A program made the position numbers and the translations under genes. DNA of 64,000 nt from Pteria penguin (lineage: Eukaryota; Mollusca; Bivalvia; Pterioida; Pteriidae): assembly GCA_035048485.1 (NCBI GenBank), contig CM068580.1:39359585-39423584 (forward strand), written 5' to 3'. The notes beneath the pieces are model-generated. The model searched no databases. It was not told where the DNA came from and worked only from the letters and a program-made list of their open reading frames with translations. Positions 23,737-36,059 of this stretch are shown piece by piece (the first letter of the stretch is position 1; every line of letters starts with the position of its first letter).

Positions 23737-24704
23737 TGGAACGCCAAATTAACATATATTCAAATAATTGTACCTATCTTCAAATAATTGTACCTATCTT
23801 CAAATGAATTGGAGATAGGTTTAATTCAATTATACTGTCGTTTACTCAGGCACATTTATATGTAAATGCACATGAGTACACGACTCATGTGCATTTACAA
23901 ATAAATGTGCCTGAGTAAACGACAATACGTATCTTCAAATGAATCAGAAATAGATTTAATTCAATTATACATATCTTTAATTCATTTGAAGATAGGTACA
24001 ATTGATTTGAAGATAGGTACAAATGCAGTGAATTAAAGATAGGTATAATTGAATTAAAGATAGGTGCAATTGAATTGAACCTAATATCTTTAATTATCAC
24101 GATATTGACAATAATAACTGCTCCCCTTATCTTTGTTTCTGTGCGTCATACTGGCGCGAAAATTAATTTAATAATTGTACCTATCTTCAAATGAATTAGA
24201 GATAGGTTTAATTCAATTATACCTAGTATTTTCAAATGAATTAGAGATAGGTTTAATGCAATTATACCTATCTTTAATTCACTTGAAAATAGGTACAATT
24301 GATTTGAATATAGGTACAAATGCAGTGAATTAAACCTCCATATTTCCCGCCATGATCAAATCTTTCCAAGGGTGAGTTCATTATTTTCAAAAACTCAAAA
24401 ACGAATTGAGCCTAGGTATAATTGAATTGTACCTATCTTCAAATACTTTGTGGATATGTTTCAATTATACCTATCTTCAAATCAATTGCACCTATCTTTA
24501 AATCAATTATACCTATTTTCAAATGAATTATAGATAGGTATAATTCAATTGAACCTATCTTTAATTGAATTGAAGATAGGTGCAATTCCATTAAAGATAG
24601 GTGTAATTTATTTGAAGATAGGTTCAATTATTTAAAGATAGATGCAATTATTTAAAGATAGGTACAATTACATGTATTTGAATATATGTTAATTTGGCGT
24701 TCCA
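23737..24704. mobile_element. foldback element, about 0.97 kb, TGGAACGCCAAATTAACATA termini
   Basis: The ends TGGAACGCCAAATTAACATA and its complement TATGTTAATTTGGCGTTCCA are perfect inverted repeats next to TA dinucleotides. The arms hold many alternating copies of CCTATCTTCAAAT(GA)AATT and AATTAAAGATAGGTACAATT on both strands, so long parts can fold back. No coding capacity. The TA flanks would fit a Tc1/mariner-type target, which is inference. Confidence 0.8.
23837..23923. repeat. 41-bp-arm hairpin inside the foldback element
   Basis: The left arm starts GTCGTTTACTCAGGCACATT (23837-23877). The right arm ends ATGTGCCTGAGTAAACGAC (23883-23923). The arms differ at one base, with a 5-base loop. 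It differs from the surrounding GATAGG repeats. Confidence 0.85.
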
Positions 24705-25154
24705 TACTAATAAGATGATACAAGCCACTAGACATCACATCTATTACTTTTCCGCTCAGTAAAAGTAACGATACAGAACACGCCTTTAGGCAAGAGACCC
24801 TAAGCTTAATCATAAACTATAGCCTGTATCCAGTAGCCATGCCGTCTTCTCATAAAAGACAGGTCTCCACACTCTGTGCTTCCAAATTGTATTGTCGATA
24901 AAATATAGGTGGTATCCAGCAGCCATGCTGTCTCATCTAAAAAAGTAAAAACAGTAAAACTGATGGATGCTCCAATAAGCACAGCGATAATGAAGGAAAT
25001 GAATGATTCAGTATGTAGGAAATCATTGTATAAATTGATGACAATTTCAAATCTCAATGTATCATATGGATATCCATTTGAGTCAACTGTAGAACAACAA
25101 GTAATCGCAGTATCTTAATTTAAAATTAGTGAGTTTGACATTTGAAATTTAAAT

Positions 25155-25800
25155 TTATCGTGACCTAGACGTCTCAGAAATTACCTTGAGTGACCTTTGT
25201 CCAAAAGCACTTAACCTAAATAACATTTTGGTCAAGTAAGATAAAATTCTGATCAAAGGTGTAGGAGATATAAGTACTTCATGGTATTTTAAGTCATTGT
25301 TAATAAGTGACCTTGACCTTTCAGAGATGACCTTGAGTGACCTTTGTCCCAAAGCCCTTAATCTAAATAACATTTTGGTAAAGTATGATTAAATTCTGAT
25401 GAAAGGTATAGGAGATATTAATACTCCATGGTATTTTAAGTCATTGTTAATAAGTGACCTTGATCTTTCATAAATGACCTTGAGTGACCTTTGTTCGAAA
25501 GCCCTTATCCTAAATAACATTTTGATGAAATATGATCAACTTCTGATGAAAAGTATATGAGATATAAGTACTTCATGGTATTTCAAGTCGTTGTTAATAA
25601 GTGACCTTGACCTTTCAGAAATGACCGTGAGTGACCTTTTTCACAAAGTCCTCAATCTAAATAATATTTTGGTGAAGTATGGTCAGATTCTGATGAAAAT
25701 GTGGGAGATCTGAGTTCGGACGGACGGACAGAAGGACAGATACATGGACACGACAGCGATTATATGCTCCCCCGAAAATTTTCGGGGAGCATAAATAAAT
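25155..25800. repeat. about 145-bp tandem repeat, 4 copies, ending in a hairpin
   Basis: Each unit has GTGACCTTGACCTTTCAGAA, GAGTGACCTTTGTCC, TAAATAACATTTTGGT and ATGGTATTTTAAGTCATTG. The array ends with GGACGGACGGACAGAAGGAC and a hairpin ATGCTCCCCCGAAAATTTTC...GGGGAGCAT at 25764-25792. Confidence 0.85.
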
Positions 25801-25884
25801 CGCATACGCATTACAATATATCTATTGAAACTTTGCAGAAATTTCTCGGCGAAAAATGAATATGTAGGATATAGCTAATACTGC

Positions 25885-25965
25885 TTTAAGACGATGCTTC
25901 CACGTAGCGATAAAACCGAAAATTTTTTGAAAGCGACATAAAACACGAATCAGCCAACCAATTTC
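25885..25965 (+). mobile_element. SINE family 2, 3' fragment
   Basis: CTTCCACGTAGCGATAAAAC and GAAAGCGACATAAAACACGA ATCAGCCAACC match the 3' half of the intact copies. Confidence 0.6.
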
Positions 25966-26777
25966 AGTGATTCTTAAGCTAATTATTGTACGAACCAAAT
26001 GGCTTATGTCAGTAGACAATGCATTGGTATTCGTCTATAATGATCTGGGAATAAAAGATGCAAGATCATTCTTAGAATGGTTCGTTGGTGCATCAATACC
26101 TACGATTTAATAAATGGCGACAAACCTGGGTATTTAAAACTCAGAGTGCTGCGTGTGAATTTCACAAGAAAGATAAATATGACAAATAGTAATTAATATT
26201 AAGAAACTTACACAATATTTATCAAGATAAAGTAATGCGAGTAGCGTAACCGCGCTATTTACATGAATACATAGTATGCAGTACGTATTATTACATATTT
26301 AGATAGTATAATGATAGTTAATTCATACGCATCGAACTTCCATGGAATTGTAAGACTGGTTTAAAATATAAAGTATGTAGTAGATGTGAGACAAAAGATC
26401 TTTTAATTTCCGAAATTTTTCCAATATTAGTTGTGTGCTGTTGTAATCTGAAAGAAATTGAACGCATCAAAATACTAATGGATGTATCCAACATTTGGTT
26501 TTGGTACATCATATAAAAATGTTCAACATATTCATGCATTGCAGTACAATATTATTTCTCGCAACTCACTGTTGATGTTTTATTTATATAGTAATAATCA
26601 AAGTTGGATATGACTATACATACGGTGTTATTTAACTACTTGTATATGAATACTTATCCTATGATCATTTCATACCATTTCCGCGTCAACACAGTCTTAT
26701 TGAAACGCTGTAGAGAAGACGGGATATGCTCTAAATATTATCTTGATTTTACAAACAAAAGCCTTTTGGAATAACAC

Positions 26778-27235
26778 ATGCTTGAGTTTCTAGCCAGTCA
26801 GAACAGATCCGAATCTGAATATGACAGGAACCGTACGTGTTTTCTGGACAGTCGGAACAGATCAGGATCTGGGTATGAGAGGAACCGAATGCATTTCTGG
26901 ACGGTCAGAACAGATCAGGATATAATAGGAACCGAATGTGTGTCTGGACAGCCAGAACAAATCAGGATATAATAGGAACCGAATGTGTTTCTGGACAGTC
27001 AGAACAGATCAGGATATAATAGGAACCTAATGTGTTTCTGGACAGCCAGAACAAATCAGGATATGATAGGAACCGAATGTGTTTCTGGACAACCAGAAAA
27101 AATCAGGATATAATAGGAACCGAATGTGTTTCTGGACAGTCAGAACAGATCAGGATATAATAGGCACCGAATGTGCTCCTGGACAGTCAGAACTGATCAG
27201 GATATAATAGGAACCGAATGTGTTTCCTATTTTAC
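26778..27235. repeat. 47-bp minisatellite, about 9 copies
   Basis: The unit is GTTTCTGGACAGTCAGAACA followed by GATCAGGATATAATAGGAACCGAATGT. The first copies are more diverged. A 64-codon frame through it is a by-product. Confidence 0.95.
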
Positions 27236-27604
27236 CATTTCCCGTAATGTTCAACGTGATATTTCCAATGAACCATTTATAAATGTCGTGTGAATTACAC
27301 TGGATGTATGGGATGAGTGCATTTCAGACCTGCACAACAATAGCTATTTAAAAGGTAATGTATATCATTGGTATTCGTAGACTGTTTTAAAAGAATACGA
27401 GATTGTCCTTAGTAACGGGTATAATACCGTTCATTATAGTTATTAACATAAAAAAGTGAATACCAAGTCGTGTAAATCAAAAAGCTTGTTGAAATAAGTA
27501 AGAATTTAAAAGGGTATTTATTAACGTTAACTTAGTCATTCATGGACTGAAATCTAAAACGACAGTACAGTCTCATGAATATTGCACCAGCCGCATTCTT
27601 TTTG

Positions 27605-27606
27605 GA

Positions 27607-27645
<39 letters not shown>

Positions 27646-27650
27646 CTTTT
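27605..27650. repeat. (ATT)n microsatellite
   Basis: About 14 ATT units. Confidence 0.95.
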
Positions 27651-28698
27651 TATTTTATTAATTTTTTTTTGGTTTTCAGAGCACCATGAACGTCAATCAT
27701 GGTACATTGTAATCAGCGCCACAGTTTAATAAAATCGTTTACTTTTATATTACATGACTCCCCCCTAGGATTCGTCATACAGCTTCCCGGGGATGGATTT
27801 ACTTACGTGTTATTAAACCCCTGTTCTGTTGCAATGTATCTGTGTCTCTATTGATACAGTATCATCCATATTCATCTCATGCCTGTAGTGTTGAAATATT
27901 TTCTGTCTTCACATGTTCGATGTGGCTAGTCAAACAGCAGACAAGACACTTTGTTCTTTTTCCTTGGTACCTGGTCTTGCCTCGCATTTCAGGGGTTCAT
28001 GAATGCCCCCACCACACCCCATGGTTTATTGTGAATGCTTCGTGTACATGCAGTCACATAACACTTAGTGACCTTCGTACTGTACATTAAGTCAGACTTA
28101 TACTCAAAGGTTGTTTCACTTTACTCGGGTTAATTGAATATTTATGTATATAAGATAAGGAACCACACGGACATGATAGAAACAGAATTGTCCGGCACAC
28201 CCTGTATATCGTCATAGTATTGGGAAACAACCTTCAGCGGCACCATAAATATTCCTACCAAATCGCACGTGCTTATATTCAAGCCTATATAACGTGAGAA
28301 ATACTTGTGTGCTCCGATCTTACATGTAAATTCTGATTGGATAGGTCTAGATGAATCTAGCTATTTTGAGGCATAATTCTACCACAAAAGTGTCAGAAAA
28401 TGATGTTGATTTGTACGATCTTTGTGTTTTTATCACAATAACATTTCAAACTCAATCATGAGGTTGTACATGTTCTTGTATCTTTTGTTATTACATTTGT
28501 GTAGCGTCTCGCAGACAAAATTAAATCCATGTATAATGTGTGTTTGACACCTTGTTTGGTGTATTTGAGGTATTTACGCCGTTGAATGCTCAGTTAGTGT
28601 GCATCATTTCTCGATAATTGTTTTGGTACTTTAAAAGTATTTAACTTTGAAACCTCGATTATTGAATCTGAAAACTGTTTGTGTGATTGCATTTGATT

Positions 28699-28894
28699 CC
28701 TTGGTAAGTGGGGCAGGCTTGGTGTAGTGGTTAAGCGCTTGGCTTGCGGCGCCGACGATCCGGGTTCGATTCCCGGGTTGCGCCACTATGTTTAAGAGGT
28801 TGGTAACCTCCTGCTTCCATGTCGCGATATAACTGAAATATTGTTGAAAGCGACGTAAAACACTAATCAACCAACCAACCAACCTTGATAAGTG
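28699..28894 (+). mobile_element. tRNA-derived SINE, family 2, full length with target duplication
   Basis: The body is 28711-28882. The A-box-like GTGTAGTGGTTAAGCGCTTG and B-box GGTTCGATTCC lie near the 5' end. The tail GAAAGCGACGTAAAACAC is followed by (CAAC)n. Flanking CCTTGGTAAGTG and CCTTGATAAGTG are the target duplication. Siblings are at 42013-42182 and 45331-45504. Confidence 0.87.
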
Positions 28895-30276
28895 CATCAA
28901 ATACCTCATTTAATTGTATTTGTTACTCATATTTGACAATCTGAATCGTGTTAAGGTTTTTTTTAACTTAGTCACTGTGAACAATCAAATGAGTTTAATG
29001 TCATAAAAACTGTATTAAGCTGAGGTGTCCAAAGGGAAACAAAATAAATATGATTCACTTTCGTATCGCTATGTTTGAAGACATCCTCCGGTGCATGTTT
29101 TTTGTTTCCGCTATTAAAAACAATGAAATCAGCAGAAGTATACACAAAAAGTGAAACATATACATGCTACACATATGATAACCAAGAGGATACGATATTG
29201 TACCAACGTGTACTGTGATGTTTAGAAGTTTTAAACATTAACATCAGTATCTAGAAATAGTACGTCTAGGATCGTCTCAGAAGAGTACTACATTCTCATG
29301 TTACGGAGAGACTATCTTCCTATGGTTGTTTCTAAAGCCAAAGACAGACTCAAATACTCAGTAGACATAAACTGGATTAACGCTTTAAGAATTATATTAT
29401 AATTACGTTCTGTTACTTCTACAGTGGGATCCTATATGGCATTAGAAATCATCGTATTTCAGTGATAGTCTTATTTAAGTCACCACGTTTTGGATATTAA
29501 AAGGAGTGCTACGCCAGAGTAACAAAATGCACACTAAAACTTGCAGTTTAGTTTTTATTCGCGCATTCCTTTGTCAGTTTATCAGCACTGCTAATGAGCT
29601 TTGGATATTGACAAGATTTTACTAGCTTTATACAGTATATAGTATCATACAAAGTAAGTCAATTCTTCTGCAGTAATCTTATAAACGGTTTTGTGGAGAA
29701 GTCATATCAAACATGTTTTTGTCTTTTTAAGGCTAATCAAGGTAAAAAGTATTTTGTTTATAAATTTTGAGAAATGAAAGGAGACATCTGACTCTGCTGA
29801 TGACAAAAGTCGTTCCTGGGATGCAATAATTTGTTTTCTGTCATTTTGTACAACTAGCCTAACATATTGGTTACTTGTAAATAGAACACTCAGTGTGAGC
29901 TTTTGAACACTTGACTCGATTACTGTCGCCAACATCTTCACTATGTCGAGGTTTTGCGTTTTGCTATACGTGACACAGAGCAAGGCGTAAAACGTTGACG
30001 TAGCGAAGATGTGTCAGTAAGGGAAAACAATCATTTATTAGCCTCATTATTTAAAAAATGTTATAGAAAATGCTAATGACGAGGAACTAAATTATATGGC
30101 AAATCTTGGACGCATAAAAATTACTGAAATATAGTGCATTTATGCAGTTTTAATATATTCAATAGATATCATCAACAACTAAAAAGAAATTGTATATAAT
30201 TTCATATTATATTTGATTAATGGTGAATATCTATGATAATAATTGGCTATTTTTTCCCTTTCAGACGAATGTGATA
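28895..30276. other. intergenic stretch before the GT31 gene
   Basis: A 93-codon minus-strand frame (29702-29983) has no recognisable motif and no supporting splice signals. A TTTTTTCCCTTTCAG acceptor-like site (about 30250-30264) just before the GT31 start suggests a 5' untranslated exon further upstream, which I could not locate. Confidence 0.45.
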
Positions 30277-31296
30277 ATGAAATGTTATTTCGTTAGATTA
30301 CTTCGCTTCTCCATGTTCATCCTTCTTGCCATGGGGTGTATTTTCACCGTACTTACTCTACTAGATCCTCCATATATTTCATTTAAACAGAACTTTTCCT
30401 ATCCACTGGAAATAGACATGAATAATTTATCGAGACAGTTACTTAACAACAAAGGGAAAGTGGATGTGAAACCTGTCAATGATCATTTCTTTCATTACAT
30501 CTATAATCCCAAAGAGCTTTGCAAGACGACTGCGGTATTTGTGTTAATTTTGATCAAGTCGTCAGTGCATAATTTCCATTTACGGTTCACTATACGTCAC
30601 ACTTTATTGAAGGATATCTCTGAGTATCATCCTGACGTCAAAGTGGCATTTCTTTTAGGGTACTCGTATGAAGAGCGATTCGTCATAGAGAACGAAAATG
30701 CTGTTCACCATGACATCATTCAGGAAAGCTTTATAGATGCATATCGAAATAACACGATTAAAACGATAATGGGCTTTAATTGGATAACGAAATACTGCAG
30801 AAATGCTAGATACATTTTCTTCGTTGATGATGACATGATGGTCAATATAAAAGTCCTACGAGCGTTTTTGTATAAAATTCCTCAAGAACAGGAAGCCAAA
30901 TTGTATTCCGGTACCTTAGTTACTGCGGGGCCACCTGCACGTGAAACAGAATCTAGATGGTTTATATCACGTGATGACTATCCATTTGATGTATACCCTC
31001 CTTATATTGCAGGATGTGCCATTCTAACATCTCAGAATGTAGTGCAAAAGTTTCAAGGAATTTTCCCTTACGTACAGTATTTCGTTTTTGACGATGTTTA
31101 CTTGGGCATTGTGGCTCATAAATTAGGCATAGTGCCATCACAAAACCCTTTCTTAATTGATTCCAATGTAAGAAACTTTACAAACCTCCCTCGTGTGATT
31201 GCTAATCATGGGTATGGTAATCCACAACTTTATCATCAGAGGTATGCAGATGTGAAACATAAATCACTCGACCAAATAAATATTGAAAGAAATTAA
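30277..31296 (+). CDS. beta-1,3-galactosyltransferase-family glycosyltransferase (GT31)
   Basis: A Golgi type II membrane glycosyltransferase of family GT31, which transfers Gal or GlcNAc in beta-1,3 linkage from UDP-sugars. The product is 339 residues if it starts at 30277; a start at 30220 would add 19, but a TTTCAG acceptor lies between, so 30277 is preferred. Residues ~8-30 form the signal anchor (FSMFILLAMGCIFTVLTLL). Family motifs follow in order: IRHTLL (where IR-x-TW is usual), VAFLLG, HDIIQESFIDAYRNNTIKT, the metal-binding VDDDMMVN (183-190), DVYPPYIAGCAIL and DDVYLG (272-277). Asn-linked sites include NFS, NLS and NNT. All catalytic motifs are present, so it is probably active; the acceptor sugar cannot be told. 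The coding part is one exon. The His-Thr-Leu in place of the Thr-Trp motif is unusual. Confidence 0.93.
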   Translation: MKCYFVRLLRFSMFILLAMGCIFTVLTLLDPPYISFKQNFSYPLEIDMNNLSRQLLNNKGKVDVKPVNDHFFHYIYNPKELCKTTAVFVLILIKSSVHNFHLRFTIRHTLLKDISEYHPDVKVAFLLGYSYEERFVIENENAVHHDIIQESFIDAYRNNTIKTIMGFNWITKYCRNARYIFFVDDDMMVNIKVLRAFLYKIPQEQEAKLYSGTLVTAGPPARETESRWFISRDDYPFDVYPPYIAGCAILTSQNVVQKFQGIFPYVQYFVFDDVYLGIVAHKLGIVPSQNPFLIDSNVRNFTNLPRVIANHGYGNPQLYHQRYADVKHKSLDQINIERN

Positions 31297-32160
31297 TTCA
31301 ACATGTATCAAAATTATTTGGTGAAATGTTTAATTCAATTAATATTCTTGGATGAAGTTATTCATATACTGTTAACCATTAAACATGAATTAGGAACATG
31401 TCTTACTATATTTAAGAAAACGACATTTACCAATATCTAATGTATTAGATTTAAGACAAGTTTTCTAATTTTACACATTTTTGTAAACAATATTAAAACT
31501 GTTCGAGTAAGCTGTTGTTTTATATTGTTATACTGATAATTTTTATAACATGTTGCGCAATCCCACAATTAATGTCTAGTCAATGATGCTCTTGGCTGAA
31601 ACAGTGGAAGTCGAAAAGATATAGATTAGATATAAGATGTTTTTCCTTTTTGCTGATTTTCTATGCCCTATATTACAATGTTAATGTACTACTGAGTTGG
31701 CTTAATCCATCATCCCATTCTGTTCTTTTATGACAATGACCAATCAGTACCTACAAATTTATACTTCAATTTTCCTGTTTCTTTTTCTAGATATCAGTAA
31801 TAGATTTGTTTGTTTGTTTCTTTTTAAATAAACTATTATAACAGCAAATATAACAATATTGAAATTAGACATCAGTTGCGCATTCCGAAAATTAATGTCC
31901 ATTTAATGATGTTTTGGCTGAAACAATGGAAGTGTAAGATATACAGTCTATATATGTGGCAAGTTTGTTTGAATTGCCAAAACGACTAAATAGGAAAAGC
32001 TAAAAGTAAACACCATGAAATACCTTGGGGTAAATCAATCTCAAAAATAGTTGGGACAATGACATGCATGGTTCCTCATCATAACGAATGCGAACCCCAA
32101 TTTTAAAATTGATTTGAAGCCACTGAAATATAAAGCTTTTTAATCCTGTGCAATAATTTT
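31297..32160. other. 3' flank of the GT31 gene, AT-rich, nothing else recognised
   Basis: A weak ATTAAA at 31378-31383 could serve as the poly(A) signal. Two related passages near 31560 and 31880 (TGCGCA(T)TCC...AATTAATGTC and CTGAAACA(G/A)TGGAAGT) suggest an old local duplication. Confidence 0.4.
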
Positions 32161-32164
32161 CGGT

Positions 32165-32645
32165 GGAACTAACGTACACAAATTGTCCCATATGTGTGTC
32201 ATATCTGCTAAATGTTAACAAACTGTCCCATATTGGACTAAATGTTCACAAATTTTCCAATATGGGATATCATTTACGCTAAATGTTCACATTGCCCTAT
32301 ATAGGGTGTCATTTTGGAAGAATGTTCAAAACCCGTCCCATTTGGTGTGCCATTTTGGCTAAATGTTAAAATACATTCAAATATTGGGCGTAGTTCTGGC
32401 TAAATATTAATACAATGTCCCAGTCCCAGTGATATTTTAGCAAAATGTTCACATACTGGCTCATACGGGGTGTCATTCTGTCTAAAACTTCACAAACTCT
32501 TCCATGTCGATTATTATCTAGGCTTAAATTTTACATACTGTCCTAAATAGGATGTCGTTTTGGCGAAATGTTCACAAACTGTCCCACATGAATATCGTTT
32601 AAGCTAAATATTCACATACTGTCGCATATGAGGTGTCATTTTGTT
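32165..32645. repeat. imperfect tandem repeat of roughly 45 bp, about 10 copies
   Basis: GGCTAAATGTTCACAAACTG followed by TCCCATATGGGGTGTCATTT recurs with many changes. Confidence 0.8.
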
Positions 32646-33567
32646 GTGTTTGTAATGATTTATCTAAATAAATTTCTTGTTCTTCAAAACAAATGTGCTT
32701 TTCTCTGGCTGGAAGGACAATTATCCCACCTCAGACAAAAATCTCGAAATCTGATTGGTAAAGAAGAACCAAATAATTTATTGTATTTGACTACCCATCA
32801 TTCCTCATCAGCCGTATATTATTTTAATATACCCCCTCCGCTGAATATACCTTTGATATACCCCGTCTCGATTGGGTGACGTCATTTTATCGCCAGACGA
32901 GAGTAAACAATATGGCAGAAGGATGGTTTGTAAAAAGAAGTGAGGATGAAATAAACATGTTTAAAGTGCACAGTAGTATATAAAGGGTGATATAAGTTCA
33001 ATGCTCGTTTATTGTCATTTGAGGAAGGAAGAGTGTGCATGAAATATGAAGTATAGTATGTAGGAGATTGAATTATTTCTTTTTTCAACACTGTCCAAAT
33101 AACTTTACCGATTTTATTCTCGTATACTAGCGAATTATGATGTTGTGTGATACAACAAAATACTGAATAAATCATACAAAAGTGTATGACGTCACATTCT
33201 GTCTCTTTCTTTTACTTTCTATTATGAGTATGGAGTTACCAAAGGATTAACAAATTTGACCCATTATCAAAGGTTCTCAGGTTGATATTCGCCATATCAA
33301 TGGAAGACTGTTCACTTGCAATGGTATTGCAATGGCACTGCCGACATAAGGCGTGTACTTTCTATCGGTGTGGTTAACATATTTAAGGACCTTTCCCTTC
33401 AGCTCGCCATGAAGGCAGTGTGCTCGCATGGATTCAAATACGAAACATCTGACATCTATAGTATTCAATGTTGGTATTGGCCAATTCCGAAATACACAGC
33501 TAGGAATGTAAAAATGCAATATATTTCATGGCTACATCAGAACAAGGTCCAAAGAGTCGAAACTCAA
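32646..33567. other. intergenic stretch, nothing recognised
   Basis: Several frames of 80-97 codons occur on both strands (for example 32882-33175 minus and 33316-33573 plus). They overlap each other and carry no recognisable domain. Confidence 0.4.
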
Positions 33568-33708
33568 CAGTAGCGGATCCAGGATTTCCGAAAGGGGGGG
33601 GGGGGGGCACATGTCTATAAGCCAAACTTCTCAGCCATTTTGGTGCAAAATCTGGATTTTTTCTAGTAACTATGTGGCCAAATATCTAAACATCTAAATC
33701 CGCCACTG
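33568..33708. mobile_element. CAGTGGCGGATCC-family element, 141 bp
   Basis: The ends CAGTAGCGGATCCAGGATTT and AAATCCGCCACTG are inverted repeats. A G-run and the internal GTGCAAAATCTGGATTTTTT match the family. Confidence 0.75.
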
Positions 33709-33711
33709 CTT

Positions 33712-34047
33712 AAGCATAGAACTCGGATCTGAACTAATATAGTTCTAAGTGTCGGACTTCAAGCATAAATCTCGGGACTGAACTAAATATAGTTCTAAAT
33801 GTCGGACTTCAAACATAGAACTAGGATCCGAAATAATATAGTCGTAATCAAGTGTCGGACCTGAGGCAATGAACTCAGTTCTGAACTATTACAGCGCTAA
33901 GTGTCGAACCTCAAACATAGAACTCAGATCTGAAATAATATAGTCCTAAGTATAGGACCTTAAGCTTTGAATTCGGATCTGAACTAATATAGTCCAAAGT
34001 GTCGGACCTCAAATATAGAACTCGGATCAGAACTGATATAGTCCTAA
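33712..34047. repeat. 49-bp minisatellite, left part (about 7 copies)
   Basis: The unit is GTGTCGGACCTCAAACATAG followed by AACTCGGATCTGAACTAATATAGTCCTAA. The array stops at TCCTAA and resumes as TAAGTGTCGGACC at 36730, on the far side of the inserted element. Confidence 0.9.
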
Positions 34048-35854
34048 GGCACCGTACATTTGATAATCTGGGAGGGGGGGGCTGGGTTTTTCAACCCGGC
34101 CAGATTATTTTTTTACCTCAACATTGGGGCAAGGGAATTTTTCTTCGGAGGAGCCAGAGCAAAAAATATTTATTTCACTAATAAAATATTGTTATATATA
34201 TTGTATAATAATACAAATTTGATTATAAACACTGTTATTTTTGACAAAATTCTGTTGAAACTGATCTAAACTATGTTTAGCCCATCATAATGATGTCATA
34301 TACTGAAATAAGGGGGACTAGAAGAGAGAGGAAGGAGGTAGGGTGTGAAGGAAAGAGGCTACCTTTGGTAAAAAAAACCTGACAGAAATGAAAAAATTCT
34401 GAAAATGTGAGAAATGTCGGTTCCGCCTTAGTCGCGAAATCAATCATAAATAATTTATTATATAAAGAAAAAATTCTTTGAAAATTTCAAAATTTAGTAT
34501 CTTCAAACTGCCATTACGTCTAATAGGATGGAGATACCAGTAAAAGGAAAACTGTTTCGAATTTAGTTCTATCCAAATACATTAAACACATAAAGATATG
34601 AATACACTTCAAAATTCACCTGGGGTTGCTACTACCCCTTGTCCATCCCTGATAAACCGTTTTGACAGATACCCAGTAAAAACATTACAGTACTCAAAGA
34701 AAAATATAAACACATCTCACTCTGTCGTATGACAGAAATCACCGCGGAAATGCTCTATTAATAATGTAATAATTTGAAAAAAAACAGACACAACTTGTCA
34801 CAAGAACATCACAAAAACTTTCGATTAAGGTGCAGTTGCGATACCGAATCAGGACGGTCAGTTGATATGACAGTAGTCAACCAATTGGAGTTGTTAACCA
34901 GTTTACGGGTCCTCCTCCCCACTTTTCACAATAGCAGTATAATCAAAGAACATACATTAAAAAATCTATAAATAACCATCCATATAGAAAGCAAGCAAGG
35001 ATCAAGAACTTTCTCAAGTTGAGACCCTGATCATAAAAATATAAACATGTATAGTAATGCTGAGCAAAGACCAAGATATAAAAAATGTATAATTCGACAT
35101 CAACATGAGTAAACTGTGCTCTGCCGATCCGGAAGCGAGCTGAGACCCTTAATTCATTGATATGTAAGAGTCCCAATTAACAGTAAGAGTGAACGAGATT
35201 CAGGACCAATTTCTCCTTTGAAAAAGGTTTCAACAAAGCCCACCATATAGTTCCTTACCCGCCTGTTAGTCAGCATACAGGTTCAAGTAAAAATCTCTAT
35301 TTAAAAGTGTAGAAGGGGGTCAATACAAGAATTACTCTCCTTTTGATGATCTCCGGGTTATATTATTGTAGATCACGAGGGCCTTTCAGTATTTTGGAAC
35401 CCCACGAGATAAACTTATTAGAACCTTAGACCGTCTTAAGTTTGTACACAAGATCGCCGTAGAAGTTGGGATGGGAAATTCCACTGGATACAAAGTAATA
35501 TTTCCGAATTTTGATGAAAGTTCTGAATAGGACCTATAACAATTTTCGAAGGCTTTTCTGTTTTAGAAGGGGTCAATACAAGAATTACTGTTCCTTTAAT
35601 GATCTCCGGGTTATATCATTGTAGATCACGAAGGCCTTTCACTATTTTGGAACCCGATGAGATAAACTTATTGGAACCTTAGACCCTCTTAAGAAGTACA
35701 CAGGATCACCATAGAGATTGGGATGGGAATTTCCATTGGATACAAAGAAAAATTTCCGAATTTTGATAAATGTTCTGAATAGGACTAAAACAATTTCCGA
35801 AAGCTTTTATAAGTATATGTTACTTGTAACCTTGAGTTGAAAGTTCTAACGTTA

Positions 35855-35867
35855 TTTGTATTTTTGT

Positions 35868-35898
<31 letters not shown>

Positions 35899-36010
35899 GG
35901 GGTTTTTTTTTTTTTTTTTTTTTGTTTTTTTTTTTTTTGTTTTTTTTTTTTTGGGGGGGGGGGTTATTTTTTGTTTTTTGTTTTTGTTTTTGTTTTTTCG
36001 GGGTTTTTTG
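35855..36010. repeat. low-complexity T/G run
   Basis: (TTTTTG)n and poly-T/poly-G interrupt copy A. Long Phe-rich or Lys-rich frames here are spurious. Confidence 0.95.
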
Positions 36011-36059
36011 TATGAAAGTCCAAAACATTAGTGCAGGCGCTGGCAAATCGAAGAAACTG

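Noticed and set aside
28711..28785. Possible tRNA gene
   Set aside because: Same reasoning: it is the head of a SINE present in several copies here.
29702..29983. 93-codon minus-strand frame as a gene
   Set aside because: No recognisable motif. The codon content looks like AT-rich noise.
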